A stretch of 64,000 nt of DNA from Anaerocolumna sp. (GCA_029256725.1 JAQSXJ010000003.1:29689-93688); one strand, 5' to 3'; shown: positions 39,172-49,130, counted from the first letter of the stretch. Notes: a model not told the origin generated them from the letters alone. A program made the numbers and translations.

Positions 39172-41781
39172 ATGAAGACTTTAATAAAGAAGCAAAACCG
39201 TCGGCCCATCAGCCTGATGAAGAAAATCGTGCTTTGTATCTTGAGTACTGTGCTGGTAGTTGGAATAATCTATCTGACCTATTACGTGATTCATTACCTG
39301 GCTTACAACAAGTACAGAGATTATCTGACAAGTTACGATTATGAAACCGGAGAAGAGTACCAACCGGTGAAAGAAAATAAAACAGATGTAGCTGGGATGG
39401 AACTGGTATGTGAAAATGAATATTTAAAGCTTTATACAGATACCACCACCGCTGCCGTTGCAGTCTATGACAAGAGAAACGGAGAAATCAGTTACTCCAA
39501 TCCTCCGGGTGCAGAGGAGGATGGTATCGCCAATGATGCCAATATGAACTATTTAAAGTCACAATTTATCTTAAATTATTATAACCCGGAGGTGAAATCC
39601 GGGACATACGATTCCTACAGCATGGCGGTAGAAAAAGGGCAGATAACGGCCCAGAGCCTTGAAAATGGTCTTCGCTACATATATCGTCTGGGAGATTTTA
39701 ATAGCAGTAAAACCGGTATAATCCCATTGTACATTACCCAGGAAAAGTTGGAGGAAATCAGAGGAAAGCTTTCAGAGAAGGATTCTGTATCCTTAGAAAG
39801 ATATTACATAGAAAGTACTACTACAAAGGATATGCTGGAACTTAACGGTGTTGTTAAGAAGAATCCAAAAACCATCAAAAAAATTCAGGAATGGCTTGAA
39901 AAAATTGGCTGGACGAACGAGGAGTATGAAGAACAGATGGAACTTGCCGGGGTTGAAACCACTCTGCCGATTTCCTTTCAGGTTCCTTTGGAATACAGGC
40001 TTATGGAAGACGGATTAAAGGTATCCATTCCGGTATCCGCAATCGAGGAATACGGCGGAGGCTCTATCTACCGAATTCAGTTACTGCGCTATATGGCCGC
40101 TGCGGATTCCACAGAAAATGGTTATATGGTTGTACCAAATGGTTCCGGTTCTTTGATTGATTTTAATAACGGCAAGATTAATGCAGCATCTTATTCCCAA
40201 TATATCTATGATCTTGATCCGTTGTCTGCAAATTATACAACTACTGAGAACAGTATAAGTGCTAAACTACCGTTGTTTGGTATCTGCAGAGAGAATTCCT
40301 CCGTCCTTGTAACCATTGAAAGCGGCGCAAGTCTTTCTCTTATAACGGCCGGAATTTCCGGTGTCTATAACGAGTATAATTACGCTTATCCGACCTTTGT
40401 ACTTCGTTCAGTCGATAATCTTAGGATGTTTGGTAATACCAGTCAGGATGTTTTAGTACTGGAACCTGAATTATACGATGCCAATCTGGAAGTAAAGTAT
40501 ACGTTTCTCACAGAAGAATACAAGGGTTATGCAGGCCTTGCAGGTTATTACAGAGAGAGGCTGATAGCTGAAGGAGTACTTACTCCTGGCACTCTGACCG
40601 GAGACATTCCTTTCTATTATGATATTATCAGCGGGGTGAAGGAAACAGCTCATTTTCTTGGAAAACAGTATCTGCATACCTTTTCCATGACTACCTTTGA
40701 TCAGGCAGCAAAGATATCTGAGGAGCTGTCAGCGCAGGGTATAAACAACCAGGTGATGAATCTGCAAGGTTGGTTTAACGGCGGGTATTATCATAATACG
40801 GCTGACAAGATAAAGATTCCTGGGAAACTTGGCGGAAAGTCAGATTTGGAAAGTCTGAATGAAACCCTGGAAAAAAACGGTGGAAGACTATATGCAGATG
40901 TTGCGTTACAACAGATAACCTATGCAGATAAGGATTTTAACTATAATGCAGAGGCTTCTAAATATTATGGAGCAGGTTATGTGGTAGCCTTAGGACAGGT
41001 AAATCCTACAACCTTAAGAAGCACCTCAAGCCTTGGGTATATGGAGACGGTCTACAATCTGCTCTCCCCCAGATATTTACCCAGATATGTGAGTAAATTT
41101 ACTGAAGAAATTAATGGCTATGATATTGAAGGAATCTCCTTAAGAGATCTAGGTAATGTAGTCTACTCTGATAAAAAACGTACGAATATAATCGACAGAG
41201 AAGAAGCACTAAAAGTGGTGTTAGGTCAGCTTGACTTATTAAAAGGAACCGGCAAGAAGCTTATGACCAATGGTGCTAATGATTACAGCTTTGCATACAG
41301 TTCAGATATTATTAATGTACCTATTGAACAGAATGATTTCCTCCTTGTAGATGAACGGATTCCCCTTTATGAAATGATTCTTCACGGCAGTATTTCCTAT
41401 TCTACAGAGCTATTAAATTATGAGGACAAAGAGGGTATGAACGAAACAGTACTTAAGATGATCGAAAGTGGTGCTGCACCTCATTATATTTTCACTTGGG
41501 AAGAGTCAAACAAGATGAAGAATACCGGCTTAAACAGGTATTATGCGACTACATTCGGAGTTTGGAAGGCCGATGCGATTGCCATTTACAATCAGGTAAA
41601 TGAACCATTAAGTCAGGTAAGGGGTTCTGTAATGCAGAATCATGAAATACTTTCAAACGGAGTAAGAAAGGTTACTTATAGCAATGGTATCGTAATCTAT
41701 ATCAACTACAGTGATGAAGTACAAATGACAGATGGGTATGAGGTACCGGCAAAAGGCTATAGATTGGAGGAGAGAAAATGA
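39172..41781 (+). CDS. DUF5696 large membrane-anchored extracellular protein
   Basis: 869 residues with one N-terminal membrane helix (KIVLCILSTVLVVGIIYLTYY), the rest outside the cell. It matches, as far as I recognise, the DUF5696 proteins that accompany YIP1 and large binding proteins. The middle is beta-rich (GYMVVPNGSGSLIDFNNGK). The C-terminal half resembles a TIM-barrel carbohydrate-active fold (HLYADVALQQ-like strands, then YDIEGISLRDLGNVVYSDKK and LMTNGANDYSFAYSSDI). Catalysis has not been shown for it. An uncharacterised glycosidase is possible. It overlaps the next permease (ATGA). Confidence 0.75.
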   Translation: MKTLIKKQNRRPISLMKKIVLCILSTVLVVGIIYLTYYVIHYLAYNKYRDYLTSYDYETGEEYQPVKENKTDVAGMELVCENEYLKLYTDTTTAAVAVYDKRNGEISYSNPPGAEEDGIANDANMNYLKSQFILNYYNPEVKSGTYDSYSMAVEKGQITAQSLENGLRYIYRLGDFNSSKTGIIPLYITQEKLEEIRGKLSEKDSVSLERYYIESTTTKDMLELNGVVKKNPKTIKKIQEWLEKIGWTNEEYEEQMELAGVETTLPISFQVPLEYRLMEDGLKVSIPVSAIEEYGGGSIYRIQLLRYMAAADSTENGYMVVPNGSGSLIDFNNGKINAASYSQYIYDLDPLSANYTTTENSISAKLPLFGICRENSSVLVTIESGASLSLITAGISGVYNEYNYAYPTFVLRSVDNLRMFGNTSQDVLVLEPELYDANLEVKYTFLTEEYKGYAGLAGYYRERLIAEGVLTPGTLTGDIPFYYDIISGVKETAHFLGKQYLHTFSMTTFDQAAKISEELSAQGINNQVMNLQGWFNGGYYHNTADKIKIPGKLGGKSDLESLNETLEKNGGRLYADVALQQITYADKDFNYNAEASKYYGAGYVVALGQVNPTTLRSTSSLGYMETVYNLLSPRYLPRYVSKFTEEINGYDIEGISLRDLGNVVYSDKKRTNIIDREEALKVVLGQLDLLKGTGKKLMTNGANDYSFAYSSDIINVPIEQNDFLLVDERIPLYEMILHGSISYSTELLNYEDKEGMNETVLKMIESGAAPHYIFTWEESNKMKNTGLNRYYATTFGVWKADAIAIYNQVNEPLSQVRGSVMQNHEILSNGVRKVTYSNGIVIYINYSDEVQMTDGYEVPAKGYRLEERK

Positions 41782-42710
41782 GCAGAAAGAAAAGAATGAC
41801 TCTTCTCCAAAAAAGAAAGATGACAGGACTTTTATTCATTCTGCCCTGGTTTGTGGGATTTCTGGTTTTCTATGTCAGATCCATACTTCTGGCAGGACAA
41901 TTTGCTTTTTCAGAACTGAATATGGATGCAGTGAATGGGGGGTACAGTCTTACAAATGTCGGATGGGAGAATTTCCGCTATGCCTTCCGCGTCCATGGTA
42001 CCTTTAAACAGATACTTACGACTTCCGTACTGGATATGCTGGTGGATGTACCATTGATTACTTTCTTCAGCTTATTTATGGCAATGCTGCTCAACAAGAA
42101 ATTCAAAGGAAGAACCATTGTAAGAGCGATTTTCTTTCTGCCAATCATCTTGAATTCCGGAGCAATTACCGCAGCAATGGAATTATCAGCTCAGATGATG
42201 CAAGGCGGTATTTCCTCTCAGGCGGCAGAGATGTTATCGTCATCAGCCTCAGCGGGCACTACCCTTGCTTTGGACATTGACTTTTTTATTGATATGTTCT
42301 TAAATCTTGGACTTCCGGTAACCCTTATCGGTTATATTATTACAGCTGTTGCGCGTATCAATGATATCATTGCTGCTTCTGGTGTACAGATAATAATCTT
42401 TATTGCTGCCTTGCAGTCCATACCGGGATCTATGTATGAGGTGGCAAAGATTGAAGGGGCGACCGGGTATGAAACCTTTTGGAAGATAACTTTTCCCATG
42501 GTAATGCCGCATATCATAACCAACGTGGTATATACCATTGTAGACAGCTTCACGGAAAGCGGTGTGGTTGATCTGGCTTATAAAACAGCCTTTAATGAAT
42601 TTAATTATGGACTGAGCAGTGTCTTCAGTCTGGTATCAACCATAATCACCTGTATTATTCTGGTAACAGTCTGCGGGCTCATACAGAAGCGTACTTTCTA
42701 CTACAATTGA
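41778..42710 (+). CDS. Carbohydrate ABC transporter permease, second set (MalF type)
   Basis: 310 residues, six membrane helices starting GLLFILPWFVGFLVFYVRSI, with EAA motif YEVAKIEGATGYETFWKITFPMV. A ~35-residue periplasmic loop (QMMQGGISSQAAEMLSSSAS) is longer than usual. It starts the second permease pair in this locus. Confidence 0.92.
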   Translation: MSRKKRMTLLQKRKMTGLLFILPWFVGFLVFYVRSILLAGQFAFSELNMDAVNGGYSLTNVGWENFRYAFRVHGTFKQILTTSVLDMLVDVPLITFFSLFMAMLLNKKFKGRTIVRAIFFLPIILNSGAITAAMELSAQMMQGGISSQAAEMLSSSASAGTTLALDIDFFIDMFLNLGLPVTLIGYIITAVARINDIIAASGVQIIIFIAALQSIPGSMYEVAKIEGATGYETFWKITFPMVMPHIITNVVYTIVDSFTESGVVDLAYKTAFNEFNYGLSSVFSLVSTIITCIILVTVCGLIQKRTFYYN

Positions 42711-42728
42711 GGAAAGGAGAAGCATACC

Positions 42729-43721
42729 ATGATAAAAAATTCTGCATTAACGGATAGTTTCCTTAAGATAAAAGCCATAGCCAGTGATAAAGATCAGGGT
42801 AAAAGCCTGTTGAACAATGTGAAGAAGTTCCTGATCAGCTTATCAAGAATTGCCATATTAATTGGAGTTGGATATGTAATACTGTCACCTATCATTGGCA
42901 TGGTAGTGAACTCCATTTCCTCAGATCGGGATGCTTACAATCCAATGGTATTTGTATTGCCACAATTTCCAACGCTGGAAAGATACCGGCTTGTTTATGA
43001 GTCTCTTAATTATCTGCCAACCATGGCCAGGGATTTGCTTTATACCTTATCTCTGATGCTGCTTCAGATTCTTATATGCTCTATGGTGGGATATGGTTTT
43101 GCACGATTTGATTTTCCTTTTAAGAAGCTTTTGTTTGGCTGTGTGGTGGTGATGATCGTTATTCCTGCACACACAATTATGCTTCCGTTATACATAACTT
43201 TCAGGCAGTTTGATCCATTTGGAATTGCCACCGCTCTTACAGGTTCGTCTATCAATCTCATGGGAACTCCTGTTCCTATGTATATTATGACAGCTCTGGG
43301 CTGCGGACTGAGATCAGGTTTATATATTTATATCTTCAACCAATTTTTCAGAGGTCTTCCCAAAGAAATTGAGGAGGCGGCTTTTGTAGACGGTGCAGGC
43401 GTTTGGTATACCTATTTCAAGATCATGCTGGTAAACGCCACACCAGCTGTCATAACCGTAGCGGTGTTCTCTATGGTATGGCAGTTCAATGATACTTTTT
43501 TTGCGAAGTTATTTTTGATTAGTGAGGATGTGGTAATCAGTAAAAAGATCTCCATATTGCAGGCAACCATAGCAAACGATTATAAGATCCTGGATACAGC
43601 CATACAGGAATTATATCTGAATGCCGGCATTATTTTGGTTATCTTACCCATATTGATTATCTATCTGTTGCTACAGAGATACTTTATAGAGGGTGTGGAG
43701 AGAAGCGGTATTGTGGGGTAG
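42729..43721 (+). CDS. Carbohydrate ABC transporter permease, second set (MalG type)
   Basis: 330 residues with a 45-residue cytosolic N-terminal extension before the first helix (SRIAILIGVGYVILSPIIGM). EAA motif EEAAFVDGAGVWYTYFKIMLVN. Partner of the preceding gene; GGAAAGGAG ribosome binding site. Confidence 0.92.
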   Translation: MIKNSALTDSFLKIKAIASDKDQGKSLLNNVKKFLISLSRIAILIGVGYVILSPIIGMVVNSISSDRDAYNPMVFVLPQFPTLERYRLVYESLNYLPTMARDLLYTLSLMLLQILICSMVGYGFARFDFPFKKLLFGCVVVMIVIPAHTIMLPLYITFRQFDPFGIATALTGSSINLMGTPVPMYIMTALGCGLRSGLYIYIFNQFFRGLPKEIEEAAFVDGAGVWYTYFKIMLVNATPAVITVAVFSMVWQFNDTFFAKLFLISEDVVISKKISILQATIANDYKILDTAIQELYLNAGIILVILPILIIYLLLQRYFIEGVERSGIVG

Positions 43722-43775
43722 ATTTCTCTCGCCTGGAAGCTATTAACTTTTATTTTAAAAGGAGGAGTGGAAAAG

Positions 43776-45635
43776 GTGAAGAACCAAAAAATTTTAGCCT
43801 GCCTGTTGGTGGGTACCATGGCTTTTGCTTTGGTTGGCTGTAAAGGTGACGGCACGAAGAAAACGGATGCAGAGGTAAAGAACGAGATTGTGCAGGAAGT
43901 GACCCAGACACCGGAACCGGAGGTAGAGCCGGTTGAGGAAACGGTAACAGCAAGCCTGGATTTTGAAGACGGTAATATGGGGTTTGTCTCTTTGTATACC
44001 CAGTCTGCTGATGCGGATAATTCGGAACTGACAATTGTAGATTACAACGGAAGTAAAGCACTGCAGGTAAAGAACATGGAGGGGAAGGTTCCTTATGTTG
44101 GAATTGATGCTACCAGCCTTCTGGGAGCTGACGTTGCGAAAGTGGCTGTCTTGGAGATGACGATTGGAACAGCCTATGGAAACGGCGGTTTTAGTGCTTC
44201 TTCCGGAAATATTCTTACCTGGACCGGTGAAAAGCTTGAAGAGACCAAATATGACTGGTCTGTATATCTGGATACCAAGAATCCAAACAAAGCTGTTGCG
44301 AAACTGGATACCGGTAAAGAATTCATAGCAGATGCCGGCAATATCTTTATTATATGCCTTAAGACAGATAACGGTATAACGGAAGGGAATGGAAATGCTA
44401 CGATGTATATCGATGATATTCGTTTCCTGGATGCTTCCGGTAATGTACTGACAGCAAATAGTACAGTAGCTTTTGCACCACCCAAAGGATTTGAAAGTAC
44501 AGGTATTGACTTGTCCAATCTTGCAGCAGTTACCAATGCTGTGAACTTTGAAGGTTTTGCTTGTACGGGAGCTGGCTGGGCACAGAATGGTTTTGAAATG
44601 CCGAAGGAAATAATCGATGCCTTGGTACCCGGTACCGTGGTAGAAATTGAATATACCAGTGAAACTGGAGATATGTGGCTGGTAATGCCCGGAGCAGCAG
44701 CTGGTTGGATGAGAGTTGGCGATGGTACCAATAGTAAAGCTTATATCAACAACTCTAAAAACGTTGCACAGATTACCTATGAGCAGATTGCAGAGTTCTG
44801 CGGAGAGGATAAAGCTACCTGGGGTACTACAATGCAGTGTGAGGCTTCCGGTGCGTGGGAAGTTTACAGTGTGAAGGTTGGCACGAAATCACCTGTCTAT
44901 GGTTTATCCAATCCTGTGGAGTTCAAAGATTTCGCTTGCAAAGCAGACGCCTGGGCACAGAATGGTTTTGATATGCCACAGGAAATTCTGGATGCCTTAG
45001 TGCCTGGTTCTGTTGTGGAAGTTAGCTATACCAGTGAGTCCGGTAAGCTGTGGTTAGTAATACCCGGAGCTGCTGCAGGCTGGATGAGAGTTGGAGATGG
45101 TACCAATGGCTCTGCCGTAAGTTATAATGGCAAGAGTTATATCACCTATGAACAGATTGCAGAATTCTGCGGTGAGGATAAATCCACCTGGGGACTTACA
45201 ATGCAGTGCGAATCCGATACACCATGGGAAGTATATGGTGTAAGAGTAGGAACTGCGGCAACTATGAACATGTTAAATAATGTTGTGGAATTTAAAGATT
45301 TCGCCTGCAAAGCAGATGCCTGGGCTCAGAATGGCTTTGATATGCCCAAGGAAATCCTGGACGCTTTCGTACCAGGTTCTGTGGTATCCGTAAAATACAC
45401 CAGTGAGTCCGGAAAACTGTGGCTTGTAATGCCGGGAGCAGCGGCAGGCTGGATGAGAGTCGGAGATGGTACCAATGGGCAGGCAGCAAACAATGATGGT
45501 ATCGCTCAAATTACCTATGAGCAGATTGCAAAGTTCTGTGGAGAGGATAAATCCACTTGGGGAACTGTGATGCAGTGTGAATCAGATACACCATGGGAAG
45601 TATATAGCGTAAGCGTTGGCCAGGCAGCTAAATAA
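43776..45635 (+). CDS. Triple-repeat carbohydrate-binding-like lipoprotein
   Basis: About 619 residues from GTG 43776 (AAAGGAGGA ten bases upstream; the track GTG at 43767 is too close). Lipobox AFALVGC. After a Glu/Pro/Val-rich linker comes a beta-sandwich module (about 50-230, TASLDFEDGNMGFVSLYTQS to TMYIDDIRFLD). Then three near-identical ~115-residue repeats, each with FACxADAWAQNGFDMPKEIL, LWLVMPGAAAGWMRVGDGTN, ITYEQIAEFCGEDKSTWG and a final WEVYxVxVG strand. Aromatic-rich faces suggest glycan binding. It has no enzyme motif. It probably holds mannan at the surface near the mannanase and binding protein. No named family recognised for the repeat. Confidence 0.75.
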   Translation: MKNQKILACLLVGTMAFALVGCKGDGTKKTDAEVKNEIVQEVTQTPEPEVEPVEETVTASLDFEDGNMGFVSLYTQSADADNSELTIVDYNGSKALQVKNMEGKVPYVGIDATSLLGADVAKVAVLEMTIGTAYGNGGFSASSGNILTWTGEKLEETKYDWSVYLDTKNPNKAVAKLDTGKEFIADAGNIFIICLKTDNGITEGNGNATMYIDDIRFLDASGNVLTANSTVAFAPPKGFESTGIDLSNLAAVTNAVNFEGFACTGAGWAQNGFEMPKEIIDALVPGTVVEIEYTSETGDMWLVMPGAAAGWMRVGDGTNSKAYINNSKNVAQITYEQIAEFCGEDKATWGTTMQCEASGAWEVYSVKVGTKSPVYGLSNPVEFKDFACKADAWAQNGFDMPQEILDALVPGSVVEVSYTSESGKLWLVIPGAAAGWMRVGDGTNGSAVSYNGKSYITYEQIAEFCGEDKSTWGLTMQCESDTPWEVYGVRVGTAATMNMLNNVVEFKDFACKADAWAQNGFDMPKEILDAFVPGSVVSVKYTSESGKLWLVMPGAAAGWMRVGDGTNGQAANNDGIAQITYEQIAKFCGEDKSTWGTVMQCESDTPWEVYSVSVGQAAK

Positions 45636-45679
45636 TAGTAAAACAAGGGGACACACGCATTGAAGGAGGATATGGAATA

Positions 45680-47137
45680 ATGAAAAATTTAAAAAAATTA
45701 ATAGCTCTTTGCTTATCTGTTATGATGGTCATATCAATGTTTGGATGCAGTAAAAAGACTGAGAAAGATACTCCCGCAAACATCGAGGTTACAGAAAATG
45801 CCACAGAAGCACCTACCACCGAACCTGCCAAGAATACTGGTGAGAAAAGAACAATTAACATTGGTACCTGGTGGATACAATACTATGACAGCTCCCATAA
45901 AGCCGTAGAAGATGATCCCTCCTATTCAGGTCTTGATGTAGCACATTTAAAATTTGATAATGTTAAAAAGATTCATGATAAATATAATGTTGATTTCTTC
46001 TGGAAGAATCTTACCTATGCAGGAGTTCAGGAATCCATTAATAACTCCATTCTTGCAGGTACACCTGATTGCGACATCTATATGGTAGAGCTGGCATTTG
46101 GTATTCCGGCGGCACTTAATGGTCTGGGATTGGATATGAAAACGGTCCTTCCGGCAGATAACGATCTCTTTACTACACAAAAGAATATTACCTATCTGGA
46201 TCTGGGTGATGGCAAAGCAACTCTGTTAAAGAGGGTAGAAGCAGCTTCTACTATAGAAGCAACCTATCCTTTAGGCTTTAATGTGCAGATGTTAGAAAAT
46301 AGTAATCTGGAGGATCCCAGAAAATTATATGAGCGTGGAGAGTGGACTTGGGATAAATTCATTGAATATTGCAAAGTTCTGACCCAGGACTCAGATGGCG
46401 ATGGACAGACAGATCAATATGGCTATTGTGGCTTCCAAAATGAAACCTTTGAGCAGCTGCTTATGAGTAATGGTGCACATATTGCAGCCACTACAAAAGA
46501 AGAACTTTCTACTGCTGCAACCGGCGAGACCCTGCAGATGATGTCAGATATGTACAATGTTTATAATGTTGCCTATCCTTATGATTTTGAAAGCGGTGAC
46601 GATTCTACTACCATGAGGGGTCAATACCGTGAAGGAAACATCGGTTTCTTCCCTATTGCAGCATGGATTGCAGCGGATAAGGCAGATTATGACTACTCGG
46701 GTGCAAACGGATCTACTCTTGCATTTGATACTGCCTATGTTCAGTGGCCGGTAGGTCCTTCCGGAAATAAGGATACCAATGCCGGAAAAGTATCAGCAGG
46801 TGAATATTATATTATTCCTGCAGGCGTAAAAGATCCGGAAACAGTTTACAATGTACTTTATGATATGTGGAATTGGTATGACGGAGATACTTCCGTTCGT
46901 GATGATGAAGAAACACTTTATTGGTGGTATGCAGTTACTGCTTCTGATGAGACTTTACAGAATGAGAACTTCTCTGTTATGGAGAATGTCGGCAGCAGAG
47001 AGACCTTCGAACTCTGGAATCAGCTGGGTATTTCATACGATCTGCAATCACTGATCAGAGGAGAGACCACACCTGCACAGTTCCAGGAAACCTATAAACA
47101 ACAGGTGCAGGATGCCCTTGATGCATATTTTAAGTAA
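45680..47137 (+). CDS. Extracellular solute-binding lipoprotein (family 1)
   Basis: 485 residues. Signal peptide with lipobox ISMFGC, a Thr/Glu/Pro linker, then a family-1 solute-binding fold: INIGTWWIQYYDSSHKAVED, a DSDGDGQTDQYGY segment that may bind calcium, and a Trp-rich C-terminal lobe (YDMWNWYDGD). It probably serves the second permease pair, giving the locus two uptake systems of different oligosaccharide preference. Confidence 0.88.
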   Translation: MKNLKKLIALCLSVMMVISMFGCSKKTEKDTPANIEVTENATEAPTTEPAKNTGEKRTINIGTWWIQYYDSSHKAVEDDPSYSGLDVAHLKFDNVKKIHDKYNVDFFWKNLTYAGVQESINNSILAGTPDCDIYMVELAFGIPAALNGLGLDMKTVLPADNDLFTTQKNITYLDLGDGKATLLKRVEAASTIEATYPLGFNVQMLENSNLEDPRKLYERGEWTWDKFIEYCKVLTQDSDGDGQTDQYGYCGFQNETFEQLLMSNGAHIAATTKEELSTAATGETLQMMSDMYNVYNVAYPYDFESGDDSTTMRGQYREGNIGFFPIAAWIAADKADYDYSGANGSTLAFDTAYVQWPVGPSGNKDTNAGKVSAGEYYIIPAGVKDPETVYNVLYDMWNWYDGDTSVRDDEETLYWWYAVTASDETLQNENFSVMENVGSRETFELWNQLGISYDLQSLIRGETTPAQFQETYKQQVQDALDAYFK

Positions 47138-47406
47138 GTAATAGTAAGTAATATAGTTTATTTTAAATCGTATTTCTGTTTATGATAAAACACCATGTCC
47201 TTTGCTGTCGCGGAGCCGATTTATAGGAATGTTTTATATTCATACCAATATAACATAGTGTAATTTGTATCTCGGATTTCTGATAAGAGAGAGCTGTTTT
47301 TATGGATGTGCATAGGATCATAGGAACATTTTATGTACCTGTAATATACAAATAAAAACTACAGGGCGGTGTGCCGCCCTGTAAAAAAGGTAGAATGGAG
47401 GAACTT
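47138..47406. other. Gap before the GH130 gene
   Basis: About 270 bp with no ORF. The one notable element is the perfect hairpin at 47361-47382. Confidence 0.5.
47361..47382 (-). terminator. Perfect 9-bp hairpin, terminator-shaped on the minus strand
   Basis: ACAGGGCGG-TGTG-CCGCCCTGT. On the plus strand A-runs flank both sides; on the minus strand the hairpin is followed by AGTTTTTATT, so it would stop antisense transcription. On the plus strand it could protect the GH130 message, whose start is 24 bases downstream. Confidence 0.45.
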
Positions 47407-48429
47407 ATGAGCAATATAAAAATGATAGCTCCTGCGGTGCCAAATGTTCCCTGGCAGGAACGTCCGACAGGGCTAAAGGATGCCCCGGTTTGGAGATATA
47501 ATGAAAATCCAATCATTGGACGTAATCCCGTAAAAGGTGTTGCCAGAATATTTAACAGTGCGGTTATGCCATATGGTGATGAATTTATTGGTGTTTTCCG
47601 CAGTGAGCAGACTAACGGTATTCCTTATATCTACCTGGGTAGAAGCAAGGATGCCATTCACTGGGATTTTGATGAGAACAAAATACCTTTTGTGGATACT
47701 GAAGGCAAATCCTTTATGCCGCTATATGCCTATGACCCAAGACTGGTAAAGATAGAGGATACATATTACATCATTTGGTGTCAGGATTTTTATGGTGCGG
47801 CAATTGGTATGGCTAAAACAAAAGATTTTGAAATCTTTGAAAGAGTGGAAAACCCATTCCTGCCTTATAATCGGAATGCAGTACTATTTCCCAGAAAAAT
47901 TAACGGAAACTTCGTGATGTTAAGCAGACCCTCTGACAGCGGGCATACACCTTTTGGTGATATTTTCGTAAGTGAAAGTCCTGATCTCACTTTTTGGGGG
48001 AAACACAGGCATGTAATGGGCAGAGGTAACAATTGGTGGGAGTCTTTAAAAATCGGCAGCGGAGCAACTCCGATTGAAACCAGTGAAGGTTGGCTTCTAT
48101 TCTATCATGGGGTAAGCGGCACCTGTAATGGCTATGTATACAGCATTGGTGGAGCAATTCTGGATCTTGATAATCCTTCCATTGTTAAGTATCGTTGTGA
48201 GACCTTCCTGCTTACACCGGAGGAGTGGTATGAAGAGAGAGGATTTGTTCCCAATGTAATTTTCCCCTGTGCTACCATTCATGATTCAGAGTCTGGAAAG
48301 ATTGCTATTTACTATGGTTCAGCAGATAGTTATGTAGGTCTTGCCTTCACCAAATTTGATGAAATCATAGCCTATATTAAGGAGCATAGCAATGTATCCG
48401 GAAGTGATACAGAAATTGGTAACCGATAG
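47407..48429 (+). CDS. GH130 beta-1,4-mannooligosaccharide/mannosylglucose phosphorylase
   Basis: About 340 residues from ATG 47407 with TGGAGG upstream. It is a five-bladed propeller of the GH130 family: ENPIIGRNPVKGVARIFNSA near the start, AYDPRLVKIEDTYYIIWCQD with the proposed catalytic Asp, RNAVLFPRKINGNFVMLSRP, and LLFYHGVSGTCNGYVYSIGG. There is no signal peptide, so it acts in the cytosol, phosphorolysing imported mannosides to mannose 1-phosphate and a shortened sugar. It completes the locus: GH26 cuts outside, transporters import, GH130 splits inside. Confidence 0.9.
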   Translation: MSNIKMIAPAVPNVPWQERPTGLKDAPVWRYNENPIIGRNPVKGVARIFNSAVMPYGDEFIGVFRSEQTNGIPYIYLGRSKDAIHWDFDENKIPFVDTEGKSFMPLYAYDPRLVKIEDTYYIIWCQDFYGAAIGMAKTKDFEIFERVENPFLPYNRNAVLFPRKINGNFVMLSRPSDSGHTPFGDIFVSESPDLTFWGKHRHVMGRGNNWWESLKIGSGATPIETSEGWLLFYHGVSGTCNGYVYSIGGAILDLDNPSIVKYRCETFLLTPEEWYEERGFVPNVIFPCATIHDSESGKIAIYYGSADSYVGLAFTKFDEIIAYIKEHSNVSGSDTEIGNR

Positions 48430-48455
48430 AGGAGTATTGTTATAGAAAATTAATA

Positions 48456-48505
48456 AAGGGATTTTGTAAAATAGATTATAAGTCTATGGAACAAAATCCT
48501 TTTTC
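48456..48505 (+). terminator. Intrinsic terminator of the mannan locus
   Basis: GGATTTTGT and ACAAAATCC form a perfect 9-bp stem with an inner ATAGA/TCTAT stem, followed by TTTTTC. Confidence 0.88.
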
Positions 48506-48935
48506 AAGTTATGCAACTTTCTTTTTCTGTATTAATCGTGTTTTTCTATTTTATCGGATTCATCTTTAAGATGGATTAACTGTTTGTTTAATTTAATGAA
48601 TTGATTGAAAGTGACAGAAGGTTGTTTTCTCGCAAGGTGACGACAAATTGCACAAACTAGAAAAACTCATACTTCGAGGCCAAGGCATAGAATCGTTAAT
48701 ACTCCTAAGTATTTTATGCTTCTCATGCAAATAAACAAAAATTTAACATCGCTTAAACAATCTAATACTTAATACTTTTTCATAGTTGCATTTGTTCTTA
48801 ATGATTTGTACAATTGCCTGTATTCATAGAGAAACAAGTCTTATGAGAACTGATTCATGATTCATGATTTAATAATATATTAGTAGATGTTAATTGTTTT
48901 TATAGTTATTATGATTAGATAAATATATAATTATA

Positions 48936-48964
48936 TTGACTTGTTGTAATTATATGTGTATAAT
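48936..48964 (+). promoter_or_regulatory. Near-consensus sigma-A promoter
   Basis: TTGACT, 17-bp spacer, TATAAT. It shares the eleven bases TTGACTTGTTG with the microcompartment promoter at 11158. It drives the ArsR-type two-gene unit through a ~160-base leader. Confidence 0.8.
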
Positions 48965-48980
48965 AGCAGTGATTTCACAA

Positions 48981-49036
48981 TTACTTTAATATTAACATCA
49001 AGGAGTGTTGTTAACCACTATAACAAATTAAAGTAA
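48981..49036 (+). promoter_or_regulatory. Nested palindromes downstream of the promoter, possible ArsR operator
   Basis: Outer arms TTACTTTAAT and ATTAAAGTAA (10 bp, perfect), with TTGTTA and TAACAA inside. The position just after the -10 box suits a repressor site. The unit encodes its own ArsR-type regulator. Confidence 0.45.
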
Positions 49037-49130
49037 ATATATTTTTGTGTGTGTATGGTTATAGCAATAAAATAGTAATAGCATCCTAAAAATTCATAAT
49101 ACAAATTATAAATGTAGAAACGGAGGCAAA

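Larger units (their letters stand above)
48506..49130. other. Non-coding gap with promoter and palindromic leader of the ArsR unit
   Basis: About 620 bp without a supported ORF. The left part is AT-rich with no clear signal; the right part holds the promoter and palindrome described next. Confidence 0.5.
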
